From contig NC_063993.1 of assembly GCF_932276165.1 (NCBI RefSeq), positions 1,808,001 to 1,872,000 on the forward strand: a DNA stretch of 64,000 bases. The letters are read 5' to 3'. How positions within the stretch are numbered: the stretch's first letter is position 1; each line of letters starts with the position of its first letter. A model generated the notes under the pieces. It was given only the letters and a program-made list of their open reading frames with translations. It made no database searches and was not told where the DNA came from. A program made the translations under genes and the position numbers. Of the stretch, positions 22,276 to 34,545 are shown one piece after another. Source of the DNA: Plutella xylostella (taxonomy: Eukaryota > Arthropoda > Insecta > Lepidoptera > Plutellidae).

Positions 22276-25222
22276 AATATAATAGTGTCTTCAATATAAT
22301 ATTTACTAGGGCGAATGCAGAAGCGTAAAAAGTGGAATAAAGAGATTACGTAACTAAGGCTGCTTTAGGAAAACGTTGTAGTGAGCGCAAAACTAGAGTA
22401 CTAAACTAAACCGATATTAACTCTGTGAGAGGCAAAAAGTTTGCCTCCTGGAAATCATACGATGATAAGTAAATGGGAGAAAGAGAGATAATGCGCAAAA
22501 TGACAAGTGAAACATTCAATTCATTACCAAAGATTGAGCTATATCTCTGCGGAAAACTGGGTGGAATTCTGATGTGACACATAAGAACGTAACATCGTAC
22601 TTTATACGATTTCCACATGTTAGAGTATATTTTTATAGTATTTTTTATTAGTTGACTAGGAAAAATACATAGAATTTATAAAAAAATAAGAACAAGATAG
22701 TTCCGTCCGATGATGAAACTTACTAATTTATTTTCAATACCCTTTACCGAAAATATCCTTTACAAAATGAAAAACATACTGGAAAGATTGTCCCGAAAGA
22801 CTTGGGCAAAACTAAATCTATAAAAGGCAAGGACTTTCACAGAGAGCCATAAATCAAATTAACCAGTCCGTAACTTGTACGGAAGTGTACTTTTTATAAC
22901 CAAATAATGATGAAACTTGGTCCCTTTTTACCGTTCTTGCTGCTTAAAGTTTCACGAAATTAGCGGCCCCAGGAGTTAGCACTGCTTTTATATTAATCAA
23001 GCTCAACTTTTGTACTAGCTCCTGTCAGTAAGTAGGTAAAACTGGGTAACATTTTAACAAATAAACTATGATTACGATGAAAAGCTAGAGTAATCCCAGA
23101 ATATTTAGGAGTCAAAAGTACATCAAACATCCTAAATCTCTTAAACAAAATGAAAGATCTTTCCTAACGTCTCCAGACATTGTACGAAAAATACCTTCAC
23201 CTAGAGAATTAAAGCCTAGATTGTGGTGTCCCACTGCCGAGATCTCATTTTCCGAGTCTTCAGTTCTTGTAAAGACTATTGTGATGTTTAACTCACGAGA
23301 GTGTTGCCATTGTCTCTTTTACACTTTCATAGTCTCTTTCACACTTACATACGAAAAACCTGCTGGCTTGCAATGTTTTCAGTACGCCTCTATTTTTACG
23401 TATGGAGCAAAGAGTAGGGTTAGATTTGTGTGCATGAGGTGAGTAATCGTGTTGAGTGTCCCGTGAACATAGACAGTTGTAAGAAAAATATCTACTCATT
23501 TTCCATCCTGGTTACAAATACATTTCAAACTAGGTAGGTCTTTCGGGTATACTTTTTACCTTTGTACCTAACAAAGAAACTAATTAACAAAGTGAAAGAA
23601 GAGGAAACGGCGAAGGCCTTTAAGAGATTCGATATTGGCACTTTTTACATCCACAAGCACCTTGTATCGGGGAGGCCTTATTAAATACATCTCGAGGTGA
23701 AGGATCCTGCAGTATCTCGGCGATGCAGTGAAGAGGCTTCGTCATCATAAGGTGAGGACTCAGGTCAGGTCGAGCGTCTGATGGAGGTGATAAGCTGTGT
23801 ACAATTTCGGAAACAGAATTTGCTGAAGTGACGCCATTGAAACGTGACATTGACTGAAATTTCGTTCTTTGTTCTCCTGATTACATTTGTGGCGGTCTTT
23901 GTCAATTTTAACCTGATTTGTAATGGCTTTAACTCCAAACAGAGACTTAAACCGGCTTGGTTTACCAAGTCGAAAACTGTACTCAATAAATGAAATCTAA
24001 AAATGGAAATTACGATGGAAAGGATAAAAATAGTTTTCAGCGTAAAGAAGCAGGTAGGGATCGATGTAACTTTAAAATAAAAATTAATAGCATCATGCGC
24101 CCGTAAATATTCAGCAAAAATGCAACGCGGAATTTCCGAAGCAAAAAAGCGTATTTAATGACGCTCGAAAAAACAATCAGCCCATATTCAATTTAGTGAT
24201 ACTGTTTTTGGGTCTTGAAATATTTTTTTACATTTTGGAATGCGTCCAAGGTAATGCTGCGCGGGGGTATAAACAAGGCGCAATCCTTTTTGGAGTAAAA
24301 TCCTCTTTGTTATTGATGCCCTAAAGTTCACTGGATGGTTAGTACGTCTACTTATACCGTAAAGTGTCGTTTTAAACGTGTCGCTTCTCTTTCCACCGCG
24401 TTAGTTCGAAGTTGGCTTTTGAATGAAGCGGTCACTGCACACTATCCACATTATCATAAGTAACATATTCGTTTTATTTTAGTTCCAATATCCAACTATG
24501 TGGATGGGCTACGGGAAGTGTTTAATAATGATTCTTACTCGTTAGGCTTGCATTTAGCTAGATATCTAGCTAAAATACGTGTCTTATTCAATTTATACTT
24601 AAGCGATACAATGAATTGGACACTAGTTAACCTTTAATTCATCAACTTTATCATGCTGTTTGGTAAATTCAAACCGCTTCGTAAGAAGGATCTACAAACA
24701 TCTATAGAATACCATGCTTGTAATATTACCTTTGTGAATACTAGTGTTCAAGTAAACAATTATCGTATGTATAATTGTATACTACTACTGTACACACATG
24801 TCTTATCAAATTACGCTAATCCACCGAAGAAAGCTAACCACAGTCCGTAACTGATCTCTTATTTTCGCCAAAGTTCGAACATGCCTATTAATCATTTAGC
24901 GGAACTTTCTGGAAGTATTCCTTAGATAGAATTAACTGGATGTATTGATCACCGACACATGTTGTACTAAATACTCGGTGTGTGTTCGACCCTATTAATG
25001 CGAAGCAAGCCATCGCCGGGCCGGTACAGGGCGAGTAGTAGTGCGTCTTCGTATCTTACGTTCTATGGTAAACCAGTGAACAATTATTTTACAATTATTA
25101 TGTCAATGGACAAATCATTGTAAAATTTTACGACTAATAAAAACGTATTCTATTCCATGAAATGTGATATGATATGAAAACGAGCCAAACATTGTATTGT
25201 AGGGACTGTGACTTTCACAGTA
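22276..25222. other. Intronic stretch, no supported feature
   Basis: No coding exon, RNA gene or complete mobile element recognised. Overlapping minus-strand frames at 23293-23986 have no family signature. Confidence 0.45.
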
Positions 25223-25292
25223 AACTGTGTCGCGTATTCATTTAACTATTTATATGAGTAAACGCGAATATCTGAACTGTTAATAATTAATA

Positions 25293-25324
25293 ACCGTGAT
25301 TAGTACAAACATACTAATCACGGT
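25293..25324. repeat. LTR hairpin
   Basis: Perfect 13-bp arms ACCGTGATTAGTA and TACTAATCACGGT separated by a 6-base loop. The same hairpin is present in the right LTR at 33347-33378. Confidence 0.7.
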
Positions 25325-25517
25325 GACGAACTGAATATGGGATATATCATAAACAAATTAGTTACTTAGTATCACGCACACGTGATGACCGATCAGTCTA
25401 ATAACCTGATCGTCTGAATGTCAAGGATAATCCTGATGTTCTTAGGGGTTTCACCCCAGTGGCCTCCAACCTCCCCTATAGCCACCCCGTGCCTCGCTAG
25501 CAGGGTTGTTCCCTGGG

Positions 25518-25650
25518 ACTGATCACATAGGACTGTTTCCCTAGCTTCTTACACTGATCACATGGGACTATTTCCCTAGCTTCTTACACTGATCACATGG
25601 GACTATTTCCCTAGCTTCTTACACTGATCACATGGGATTGTTTCCCCTGG
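25518..25650. repeat. 35-bp tandem repeats in the left LTR
   Basis: Three full units and a partial fourth of a 35-bp sequence starting ACTGATCACATGGGACTA and containing TTTCCCTAGC. An identical array in the right LTR (33572-33704) indicates that it was part of the element before insertion. Such arrays in LTRs often act as enhancers. Confidence 0.8.
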
Positions 25651-25814
25651 CGCACTGAATATCTAATCTATCTATTATCACACGGTACGGGTACGGTATG
25701 TACTCGTACCTCCTTTAAACCTTACATTACCTCCTTAGTTTCCTTACTCATTATAAACACAATTGGTACATCAAGAAATCAAGTGTAGGTATAACTTATC
25801 AATCATAAACGAGA

Positions 25815-25822
25815 TATAAAAG
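25815..25822 (+). promoter_or_regulatory. TATA box of the left LTR
   Basis: TATAAAAG, a canonical TATA box, lies about two thirds into the LTR and is followed by a GC-rich segment. It is duplicated at 33869-33876 in the right LTR. Confidence 0.55.
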
Positions 25823-26796
25823 GTAAGTAGAAATGTCACTTAGCTGCGCACTTGCAGTAACTGGCTGTTGTCTGAACCGGGCCATCACGCCCGCCTCGGC
25901 TCCCCGAGCCTGGGCGCCTCGGCTCCGCTCCGCGGGGTCCTCTCGCACCCACGACACTGATAACTCCCTCACTCTCCGTCTGCTCACCGCGGCTGCTCAC
26001 CAAAAGTGAAAAGCGCTCCCGCGCTGCTCGTTTACGTGGATAAAATTAGTCTACCCTCAACTCGCCGATATTAATATTAAGGCTCGTCTACACTCAGAAT
26101 AATTATCTTGATTATTCTGTGAGTCGAAATCGGTACAACTCCCGATAATTCGGGACACTCCCGCCGAGAGAAAAGTTTCTATAAGTGAGACGCTTTTTAC
26201 CTATTCTAATATAGGTCATAAGTATATGTATAGATCAGCCACCGACAAATTAGACCCTTCTAAAATTTTTCGTGTTTTGATTTTAAGTCTATATTAATGC
26301 CTGTTTCATTAATAAGCAATAAAGCATACATCAGTAGCAATCTCTAGTTTTGGCTCCTTTGCTACAAGTTCCTCAATTGCACTTCTCCTTTCGTACCATA
26401 ACAACATTCCAGTAATTCAAGCAATTTTCTATTGCAAGTTCTATTTGATACTTTTACTATGTGGCTTCTATTACAAATAATAGTTCATCCTATTTTTCTA
26501 TTATTTTTTATTCTTACTACACATCTTCTTGCATTTACATTTATTACTGATATCTGTCACATAACACACACGACTGTACCGTAATTTTCTGCTTTTAGAT
26601 ATTTGTCCTGTTGACACTTGAGCACCCTAAATCTTAATACTCAATCAAACGATAATTTTAAATCAAATAAGAATTAGCAAACAAACTATTGTGACAGTTT
26701 ACTCGGGAGCTGTAGCTGGCCTAGCCGAAACCAAGAGGTAATGGTCAAAGGTTCCACTCGAGAGAGCCACGCACAGAAACCTCGCCCCCTCTCTGA

Positions 26797-26836
26797 ACAG
26801 AATAGAATAGAATACATCTATTTCAACACACAATAA
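26797..26836 (-). repeat. ATTCT-type microsatellite tail
   Basis: GAATAGAATAGAATACATC read on the minus strand gives the ATTCT tail that ends several lepidopteran retroposons. A short GC-rich piece before it (about 26730-26795) may be the retroposon body. It lies inside the LTR element. Confidence 0.4.
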
Positions 26837-28043
26837 TGTATTCGGTGTCGACACGTCCCCCATAAAGCTAAATTAACGCTTCACACTAAGCAATATAATC
26901 ATGTCATATTCTTATAATTTATCTATATTATATTGTATTTATTGTTTGCTATTCTAAGGATATAAATATTAGTATCCCAAATGAATGTTCAATCTACAAC
27001 AACTATATTAATCTCTTCATCTATAACCATACTCTAGCTCAATTTTATTGTTATGTATTTATGTTTTGGTATAAGTGGAGTGTTAGCTACTACAAGCTAT
27101 TATCTTGAACTACGTTCGAAGACCCTCCCCAGCACAGAAAAACTTTTAATTTGAACATCTAAGCCTTAGCTTTTATTATATAACAAGCATTAGAGTAAAT
27201 TTCTGTGTATTGTAATATTTAATATTCTGTTACCTCCATCATTATTGTTATGCTTTCATATTGCCTTTGACAGTTAAAATGTTGAACCAACACCATGGTT
27301 CAAGGGCAAATATAGGAAGTTAACAGCAGTTCAAAGTTAACAATTGTGATTTGGTATTCGACTTATTACGTCGTTGCCCTATGGCAAGTTTGTTATCCAT
27401 ACGAGTATTCGTATAAAACAGTGCTAGTTATTATAGATTGGTAATGACAATAAATGCTAGCAAAACAACAAAATCCATTTTGTTACTGAAGGCATAGTGA
27501 AAGCAGGTATACTTATGTACGTCTGTCTGCCATAAAACATTAGCTTAGTAGTCATCAGACTCATTTTATTGTATGCCTGAACTTAAGGAGTGCTATCCTG
27601 TCTTTTCATCCCTTCATATTAGGATACCATTAAAGAATCTGTCTCTTTATCATTAACAGATTATGATATAAGTTTGGAAACATTCATTGCAACAAGTATT
27701 TGTAATATTTGGACATGTTGCTGGGAATATTATGTGATAGTAAACCCACATAAAAGTCAAGAGAAGTCCTGATCCTGATCTTGAATAAGATACTTTAGTA
27801 TACCTAAACTGAGGCTAACTCTCTCTTGGTCTGACACTGGACTTGGTTATTATACAGTGTTTGATGACACGGTTAGTGATACACCGATACTGATGCTGAT
27901 ACTGGTACTGGTACTGATACTGATATGCAATTCTATATTCTGTCTATAGTTCTGTTCAACGTTCTATGAAAGTTCAGATGTATGGGTAGGTTCATTACTT
28001 ATAAATTAGCTCAACCTTTCCAATTACAACGGGCACTGACTTT

Positions 28044-28284
28044 GCCACTGGCTCTGACTGTGACTCTGACTGTGACTCTGACTGTGACTCTGACTGTGAC
28101 TCTGACTGTGACTCTGACTGTGACTCTGACTGTGACTCTGATTCTGAATCTCACTCTGACTCTGACTCTGACTCAATGACTCTGACTCTGACTCTGACTC
28201 TGACTCTGACTCTGACTCTGACTCTGACTCTGACTCTGACTCTGACTCTGACTCTGACTCTGACTCTGACTCTGACTCTGACTC
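28044..28284. repeat. CTGACT / CTGACTGTGACT minisatellite
   Basis: A 12-base unit (CTGACTGTGACT) repeats about seven times to 28140. A pure hexamer CTGACT array follows to 28284, interrupted once by CTGACTCAATGA near 28170-28182. The same CTGACTCAATGA interruption closes the array. Long frames across it (poly Ser-Glu, Ser-Gln or Leu-Thr) are artefacts of the repeat. Confidence 0.9.
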
Positions 28285-28471
28285 AATGAACAAGTATAGT
28301 AGTACCCATTCACTATAAAATGCACACAGGTCATCATTTGCATATCTGTTTATCTGCATTAGGGCATGCAGCACCGCAATGTCCGCAATACCGGGATCCC
28401 GTAATGCTGGGATCTCGGACAAACTTTACGCTTTGAAGTAACACCGGAATAGGACTCTTTTAGGCTATAGC

Positions 28472-28543
28472 AACACAAGGCTAACTATATCTTAATCGCT
28501 TTATTTATAAATAAAGCGATTAAGATATAGTTAGCCTTGTGTT
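28472..28543. repeat. 72-bp perfect palindrome with no spacer
   Basis: Two 36-bp arms match without mismatch around the centre between 28507 and 28508 (CTTTATTTA / TAAATAAAG). The outer ends are AACACAAGGC and GCCTTGTGTT. It lies inside the LTR element, just downstream of the hexamer array. Confidence 0.9.
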
Positions 28544-28776
28544 CCTATATACCATGAAAGCCCTCTTGTTTCCAACCGTTTTATGCAGTTTTCGAACGTT
28601 GGAAATCTACTGTTGTCCATGCGTAAACGAAAATCAATGTTAAAAAATATATATTATAAAATATAAACTCTAATACTCAATTATTGTAAGAAAAACTAAA
28701 TTATTGTTTTTCTTGTTTAATTTGGTCCTATACGACCTTTAAACACAATATATGCCATTTATTACAATGAAGTCTA

Positions 28777-28860
28777 ATACCGGCACTAATACCGGAATCC
28801 CGGTATTGAGTTGTAAACCGGAACTCAATACCGGCATTGATAATTTATCCGGTATTGTAT
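28777..28860. repeat. TACCGG-rich hairpin cluster
   Basis: ACCGG or CCGGT occurs about seven times in 84 bp. CCGGTATTGAGTT (28800-28812) pairs perfectly with AACTCAATACCGG (28822-28834) around a 9-base loop. Related words occur near 28390-28420, so this may be a diverged satellite. Confidence 0.6.
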
Positions 28861-30275
28861 ATGCCCCAATCTGCTTACCTTGCACTAAGGTGTTCTTATC
28901 TTATCTTATAATTACATAATATTTCAGTTACATCCCCATTGGGCCTCAAATATTCATTTCATTTATTCACACTAAAACACAGCCAACATCATGTGCATCA
29001 CATGTACCTACATGTGTTGCACATATTCTATCTATCCTTCTTCAAGCCTAATACATAGTACGTAAGCACCAGTTTGCACATCCGTTCTCTAGTTAGGTAA
29101 GTAAGTACTCAACATTTAACATGAAAATTGTTAATCTTTAATTTTAATTGAGACTTAGGTACACTTTTGCTTCAACACTCAACACTCACACTACTTAAAC
29201 TTCTGACTTATACAATATTCTTCTGATATAACATCTGTATGTTAAGGAAACATAAAGAGGATTACCGTCTATCTGTCTATTGAATTCTTCTTACATTGGT
29301 GACGTACGTACGTACCCATGTATATCTACATATAATTCTGTTCTTACGTAGGTACTTTACTTTATGAGTACCAATACCACATGCTAGTTAAGGTCATGTG
29401 CATTATATGTATACAATTATACATTGTATACCACACATAATTGGATTCTAAAAATGATACAAAATCTAAGAATATTGCAGATCTCAATGAAAGGGATGTG
29501 TTTATATACTACTTAGTTATCCATACTATTTACCTATGGCAAACTTGTTTTTATAACTATTTTGGATTCAAAATAACGTGAATCTGAATTTTATCTTTGA
29601 TGACTGATTTAAGTCTGTGGTGGTCTATGTCTTATATCTAACGTTCCTCTATCGTACTGTTATAAGTTTATAACCATGGATTTAAGACCACGTTTCGTAA
29701 AGTAAAACTCTAAATTAATAATCGATCTACTGTACCATCATGATATTTATCACTAAGATTTTAGTTACTTTGTAGGTATTCCACATTGTCAATGAGTAGT
29801 CTAGATTAACTTCTTAACTAGATCTGATTCTTATTTCTTAATAGCATTGCTTTTGCTGCAACTGGGCTATTTTACGTGCTATTACTAGAATGTTATAACA
29901 TTAATCATAGCAGAACTTTCATAAAAATGGCCAATTTTACGACAGATTTGAATATTAGCTAAATAACTCATTTTAAAAATAAGGTGAATACCACATACCA
30001 CAATGCAACGTTCTGAATGACTGACTTAACTTGATCTCTCTGTATAGGCAACTTACTGTTACTGATAGGTCATAACATGCAACAATGCAAGTGTTGTCGC
30101 GCTACTTTATTACTTGTTTTATAATTCTAATGTGATATAATTCTAACAGCTGTAACGACACTAATCAACTTCATCTCACATACTGTTTCAACTTTGATGA
30201 AACTGAAACTACTTATTTTCGTCTCGGACTCATTGACTAACTTCTGAGATCACTCGTGATCCTTTAAATTATATG

Positions 30276-30295
30276 AAAAAAAAAAAAAAAAAAAA
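30276..30295. repeat. Homopolymer A tract
   Basis: About 20 A residues, next to a region whose minus strand carries AAATAAACA. This may mark the end of the adjacent LINE piece. Confidence 0.7.
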
Positions 30296-31155
30296 TGAAA
30301 AATGTTTATTTAACCAAAAAATTTACACAGGTTATCTTAATAAATATTATGAATATAAAACAGTTATAAATTATTTGGACCAGATTAAAAAAACTATGGT
30401 AGCTGGGGTTCTCACACTAGGCTAAGCCTGTGCCGTGAGTAACCAGTAGGCAGACAGTAACATTTGAGAACAGGTGGCTTGTTGTCAACATTTTGAGTAA
30501 GATTAGGGTGAAAGTAGTATATTTGGTTAGCATTTAAGATACAAATCATACGGTAGAAAATGAATAGTAAGTAAAAACCAAACTAAAATAACTTAAATAA
30601 CTAAGTTAAATAAAATTTAAACATAACATAAAATCCGTCAATGGTTAACAAAAACAATGTAATTTTATAAAATAGTATAAAATACCTATAAGTATGTAGA
30701 TCCTATGAAATAGGTAGAATATAAAGTTCTTTGTATAATAGTGTAGTGTTGAAATATATACTAAGAAGAAAAATGAAAAATATACATAAATATCAGTATA
30801 TATAATATTAATAGATAAGTTGAAAATGTACAAATACTTAAATATAATACTTAATATATTCTTATGTAGGTAACTATTTAGGGATGCATAGAATGTTTTC
30901 TGTTTCTTCGTAATCTAGAGTAAGTAGCCAGTTAATAATAGTTATTTTTACTTCTTTCTTATTGAGGTCTTTCAGGTTGCACTGTTTATATATTTTGTTG
31001 TATATATAGGGATGTAGGAAAGGTGCGAATCTTTGAGCGAAGACTGTTCTAGCGGTGATAGGAACTAATCTAAATACTCTTTGGCTTGTCATCTGGCTGT
31101 AGGTTGGCAAGTTCATAATTTGTTGGTGTTGGGAAAGTACGATTACTATAAACAT
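30296..31155 (-). mobile_element. 5'-truncated LINE inside the LTR element
   Basis: On the minus strand, an open frame (31155 down to 30874) ends in words I recognise from the C-terminus of CR1-like lepidopteran LINE proteins: LPTYSQMTSQRVFRLV, FAQRFAPFLHPYIYNKI and INWLLTLDYEETENIL. After the stop comes an AT-rich 3' UTR to about 30296 with an AAATAAACA signal. Only about 93 residues remain and the reverse transcriptase core is absent. The family assignment is from memory and could be wrong, but the position and 3' UTR fit a retroposon end. Confidence 0.5.
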
Positions 31156-33281
31156 TCTATAAGGTATATATCTTGTTTACGTTGGCACGTGATTGTGTAC
31201 CCCAACTTGGTACTTATATGCAAAGAAAAAGAATAGTCTTAGTTAACCCAGTATTCATATATCTAATTTCATCTGAGTATATCAATTTTACAGTTTGTTT
31301 TCCTTTACCTTCAGAAACTTTAGGTTGAAGGTACAGTACTTAAGCAACTATACAGACATATGTTACGTCTGGTCTGCTTGAGAAGAAAATCGCAAGAATT
31401 TATCTGAATTTTTACAATGCTACGATATATGTAAGTATACGAAAGTTTTCTCAGTAAGAGTACGAGTTTCAATACAATGACAGTTCAAACATTCTTAACA
31501 GTACTGGGCACAATGTGAATCATATTCATTTTTAAGAGGAGATTCATTCTCCGATATTGGCCACCCTGCTTGGGTATTAATAACCAAAAATGTTCTTTGA
31601 TTTATAAGCTAAGTACTTTAAATTCTGATCCTTTTCTGAGTCGCTCCTTGGTTAAGGCCCTTCACTTGTAACTAAAGTTTAACGCTTACTGAAATCTAAA
31701 CATTTTAAAGTTCACATTGCACTAAAGTAAGACATACATTTAACTTCTAAATAACTTGAAGCTTTATATTATAAAGTATAACTTCAGAGAACAGTATATA
31801 CATGGGTATAATCTTCGTTAGCTGACAACTTCACTATTCATATTCGGTACTTTTTTTTTAATTGAATTACTTGACTCCATGTCAAGAGATTAATCTTGAC
31901 CGTCTAAGTTCAGTGGAACTCCTGTATGTGCACGAGCAGCGTGGACTGCGCCGTGGCGGCCGACCTCAGACTACTGATATACTTAGTACAAGTTCTACCA
32001 ACTTTCACGATATCGAATTCTAATATCCTCGAATTATTAATCCGACGAGAACTATAAAATGTTTGGTAATAGGCAAACTGTTCCTTTCGAACATCTGGTA
32101 TAGGTATATTCTTTAGCTCATAGCTTTTCAACTGGTTATTCTAAATTTCAAGGGTTAGGTACCCACAAGCAAGAGCATCACCTGAGTCTGTACTACTTAT
32201 CATCAAATCAAAAAATAATTTCTGGGAAATCCTTCATTAAACTGAACCATATTCAATAAGCAATAAAAAACAAATTTCTTTGAAAATTATTTAGACCGCA
32301 ACAATGCAACATAACAAAGAAACGGGCGGTGGCGCCAGCGCGGGCGCCTGTTGTCTACACGCCTCGTACAGTTAGCTTACTTTGACTTGCTCCTTTACAA
32401 GTTTCATTTCACTATGAAATTGTTGAATTTGTACTTCATTTATCAAGAATAGCATTAACTATGTAACATCTATGCAGTCCAATAACTTGTAAGCAACCAC
32501 TTGATTATCCCGATGGCGTCTAATTCAATCACTAAATATCTGAATCTGAACCATAATAAGTGCCAAGAGTAAATTACTCACACACGCTATGATAAATTAC
32601 TCAAAAAATCACTAAATATATCTAGGTATTGGTACATTAGGTAGGTAATGAGAATGGTAGATTGTAGTCTACAATTCTCATTATCTAAAAGTCATATTTC
32701 GGTGAACGGACTGTACTATCACATTATTTCAGTATGATAACTAATAAATTCAAATCTGACTTTGCTCATTTGCAGGTCTAAATTTGATCAATTGCTAACT
32801 GCAAACTGACATACTGCAAAATTCCAATCATAATCGTCTCAGATATCGTATGCCATCCACTACTGGAAGTATCTTGTCAATATAATGTCACGCTACTCTA
32901 AAAGCGACTCTAATGCATGTATCATTTAAACTCTCATAGGTTTACTTCAATTTATAGGTAGATACTTGTAATTTCATCAAATACTCAATAAGCGATGCTC
33001 AAATAAGTCAAATACTATTGACTACTAATATAACAGCTACACCAAACAAATTTACTTGTATCTTAATCTTTATGTGTATATTTTCATTAAAACCTTGCAC
33101 GAGTCTCAAGAATAGGCCCCAATTTCTCTCAAACAACTAAAGTATTCACTGGTGAACGTTTATCATGATATTTCAAAATACCTTTCCTTGTATTTTGCTA
33201 AACCCTTTTGCAGGGAAAAATAAATTACACGCAAGTCCAACAAAGCTGTAACACTGCACTCAGATCCCAGCATCTCCACCA

Positions 33282-34211
33282 TGTCGCGAATTCATTTAAC
33301 TATTTATATGAGTAAACGCGAATATCTGAACTGTTAATAATTAATAACCGTGATTAGTACAAACATACTAATCACGGTGACGAACTGAATATGGGATATA
33401 TCATAAACAAATTAGTTACTTAGTATCACGCACACGTGATGACCGATCAGTCTAATAACCTGATCGTCTGAATGTCAAGGATAATCCTGATGTTCTTAGG
33501 GGTTTCACCCCAGTGGCCTCCAACCTCCCCTATAGCCACCCCGTGCCTCGCTAGCAGGGTTGTTCCCTGGGACTGATCACATAGGACTGTTTCCCTAGCT
33601 TCTTACACTGATCACATGGGACTATTTCCCTAGCTTCTTACACTGATCACATGGGACTATTTCCCTAGCTTCTTACACTGATCACATGGGATTGTTTCCC
33701 CTGGCGCACTGAATATCTAATCTATCTATTATCACACGGTACGGGTACGGTATGTACTCGTACCTCCTTTAAACCTTACATTACCTCCTTAGTTTCCTTA
33801 CTCATTATAAACACAATTGGTACATCAAGAAATCAAGTGTAGGTATAACTTATCAATCATAAACGAGATATAAAAGGTAAGTAGAAAGGTCACTTAGCTG
33901 CGCACTTGCAGTAACTGGCTGTTGTCTGAACCGGGCCATCACGCCCGCCTCGGCTCCCCGAGCCTGGGCGCCTCGGCTCCGCTCCGCGGGGTCCTCTCGC
34001 ACCCACGACACTGATAACTCCCTCACTCTCCGTCTGCTCACCGCGGCTGCTCACCAAAAGTGAAAAGCGCTCCCGCGCTGCTCGTTTACGTGGATAAAAT
34101 TAGTCTACCCTCAACTCGCCGATATTAATATTAAGGCTCGTCTACACTCAGAATAATTATCTTGATTATTCTGTGAGTCGAAATCGGTACAACTCCCGAT
34201 AATTCGGGACA
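33282..34211. repeat. Right LTR (930 bp)
   Basis: Partner of 25228-26157, spaced 8054 bp. The two differences noted are at the eighth base (T to A) and shortly after the TATA box (ATGTCAC versus AGGTCAC). It is followed directly by the AACTG target duplication. Confidence 0.9.
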
Positions 34212-34429
34212 AACTGCACTGTGCGGCGATTCGTTAACAATGAATTCATGCTCACATTTTTGTGCAAGGACTAAAATTTTATACATAGTTGGAATCGTAA
34301 TGGCCTGAAGACATCCAGGGTCCACTGCTCTATTAAAAAACGATCTCCTTTTTTGGAAAATCCCTAATCAGAGCTTTACCTAAGCAGCCCTCACTACTCT
34401 TTATTTATCTTGTTTATCTTTCACTGGAG

Positions 34430-34545
34430 TACCTACATGAGGAAGCGAAAGAAGTATGTCAGGATCGTGGCATGTAGAGATCCATAGTCTCTGCCTACCC
34501 CTCTGGGAGACAGGCGTGAGTATATGTATGTATTTATGGAGTACC
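34430..34545 (+). mobile_element. 3' end of an RTE-like LINE
   Basis: The sequence includes GAAGCGAAAGAAGTATGTCA, GGATCGTGGC, CTCTGCCTACCCCTCTGGGA and GACAGGCGTGAGT, then a GTATGTAT tail. This is a highly recurrent lepidopteran LINE terminus. No coding domain remains. Confidence 0.6.

Larger units (their letters stand above)
25228..26157. repeat. Left LTR (930 bp)
   Basis: Direct repeat partner of 33282-34211. It contains a 13-bp-stem hairpin (25293-25324), a four-unit 35-bp tandem array (25518-25650), a TATAAAAG box (25815-25822) followed by a GC-rich stretch, and a terminal CCCGATAATTCGGG palindrome. These are the parts expected of an LTR promoter and leader. The minus-strand frame at 25799-25987 is low-complexity and repeated in the other LTR. 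Confidence 0.9.
25223..34216. mobile_element. Complete LTR element without gag or pol (LARD-like)
   Basis: Two direct 930-bp LTRs (25228-26157 and 33282-34211) bound a 7124-bp interior. The LTRs begin TGTCGCG and end CGGGACA. The bases just outside are AACTG on both sides (25223-25227 and 34212-34216), a 5-bp target duplication. I count two base differences between the LTRs, so the insertion is young. The interior has no gag, protease, reverse transcriptase or integrase frame. It contains hexanucleotide arrays, a perfect palindrome, CCGG hairpins and a minus-strand LINE piece. Large non-autonomous LTR elements (LARDs) are known, but I also see no TGG-type primer site after the left LTR (CTCCCGCCGAGAG) and no purine tract before the right LTR. 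Element strand cannot be fixed, although the TATA box suggests +. Confidence 0.85.

Noticed and set aside
25799..25987. 62-residue minus-strand frame repeated at 33853-34041
   Set aside because: It lies in the GC-rich part of both LTRs; its duplication reflects the LTRs, and it resembles no protein I know.
28024..28422. 132-residue Ser-Glu/Ser-Gln frame on the minus strand
   Set aside because: It is produced by the CTGACT minisatellite; no non-repeat domain is present.
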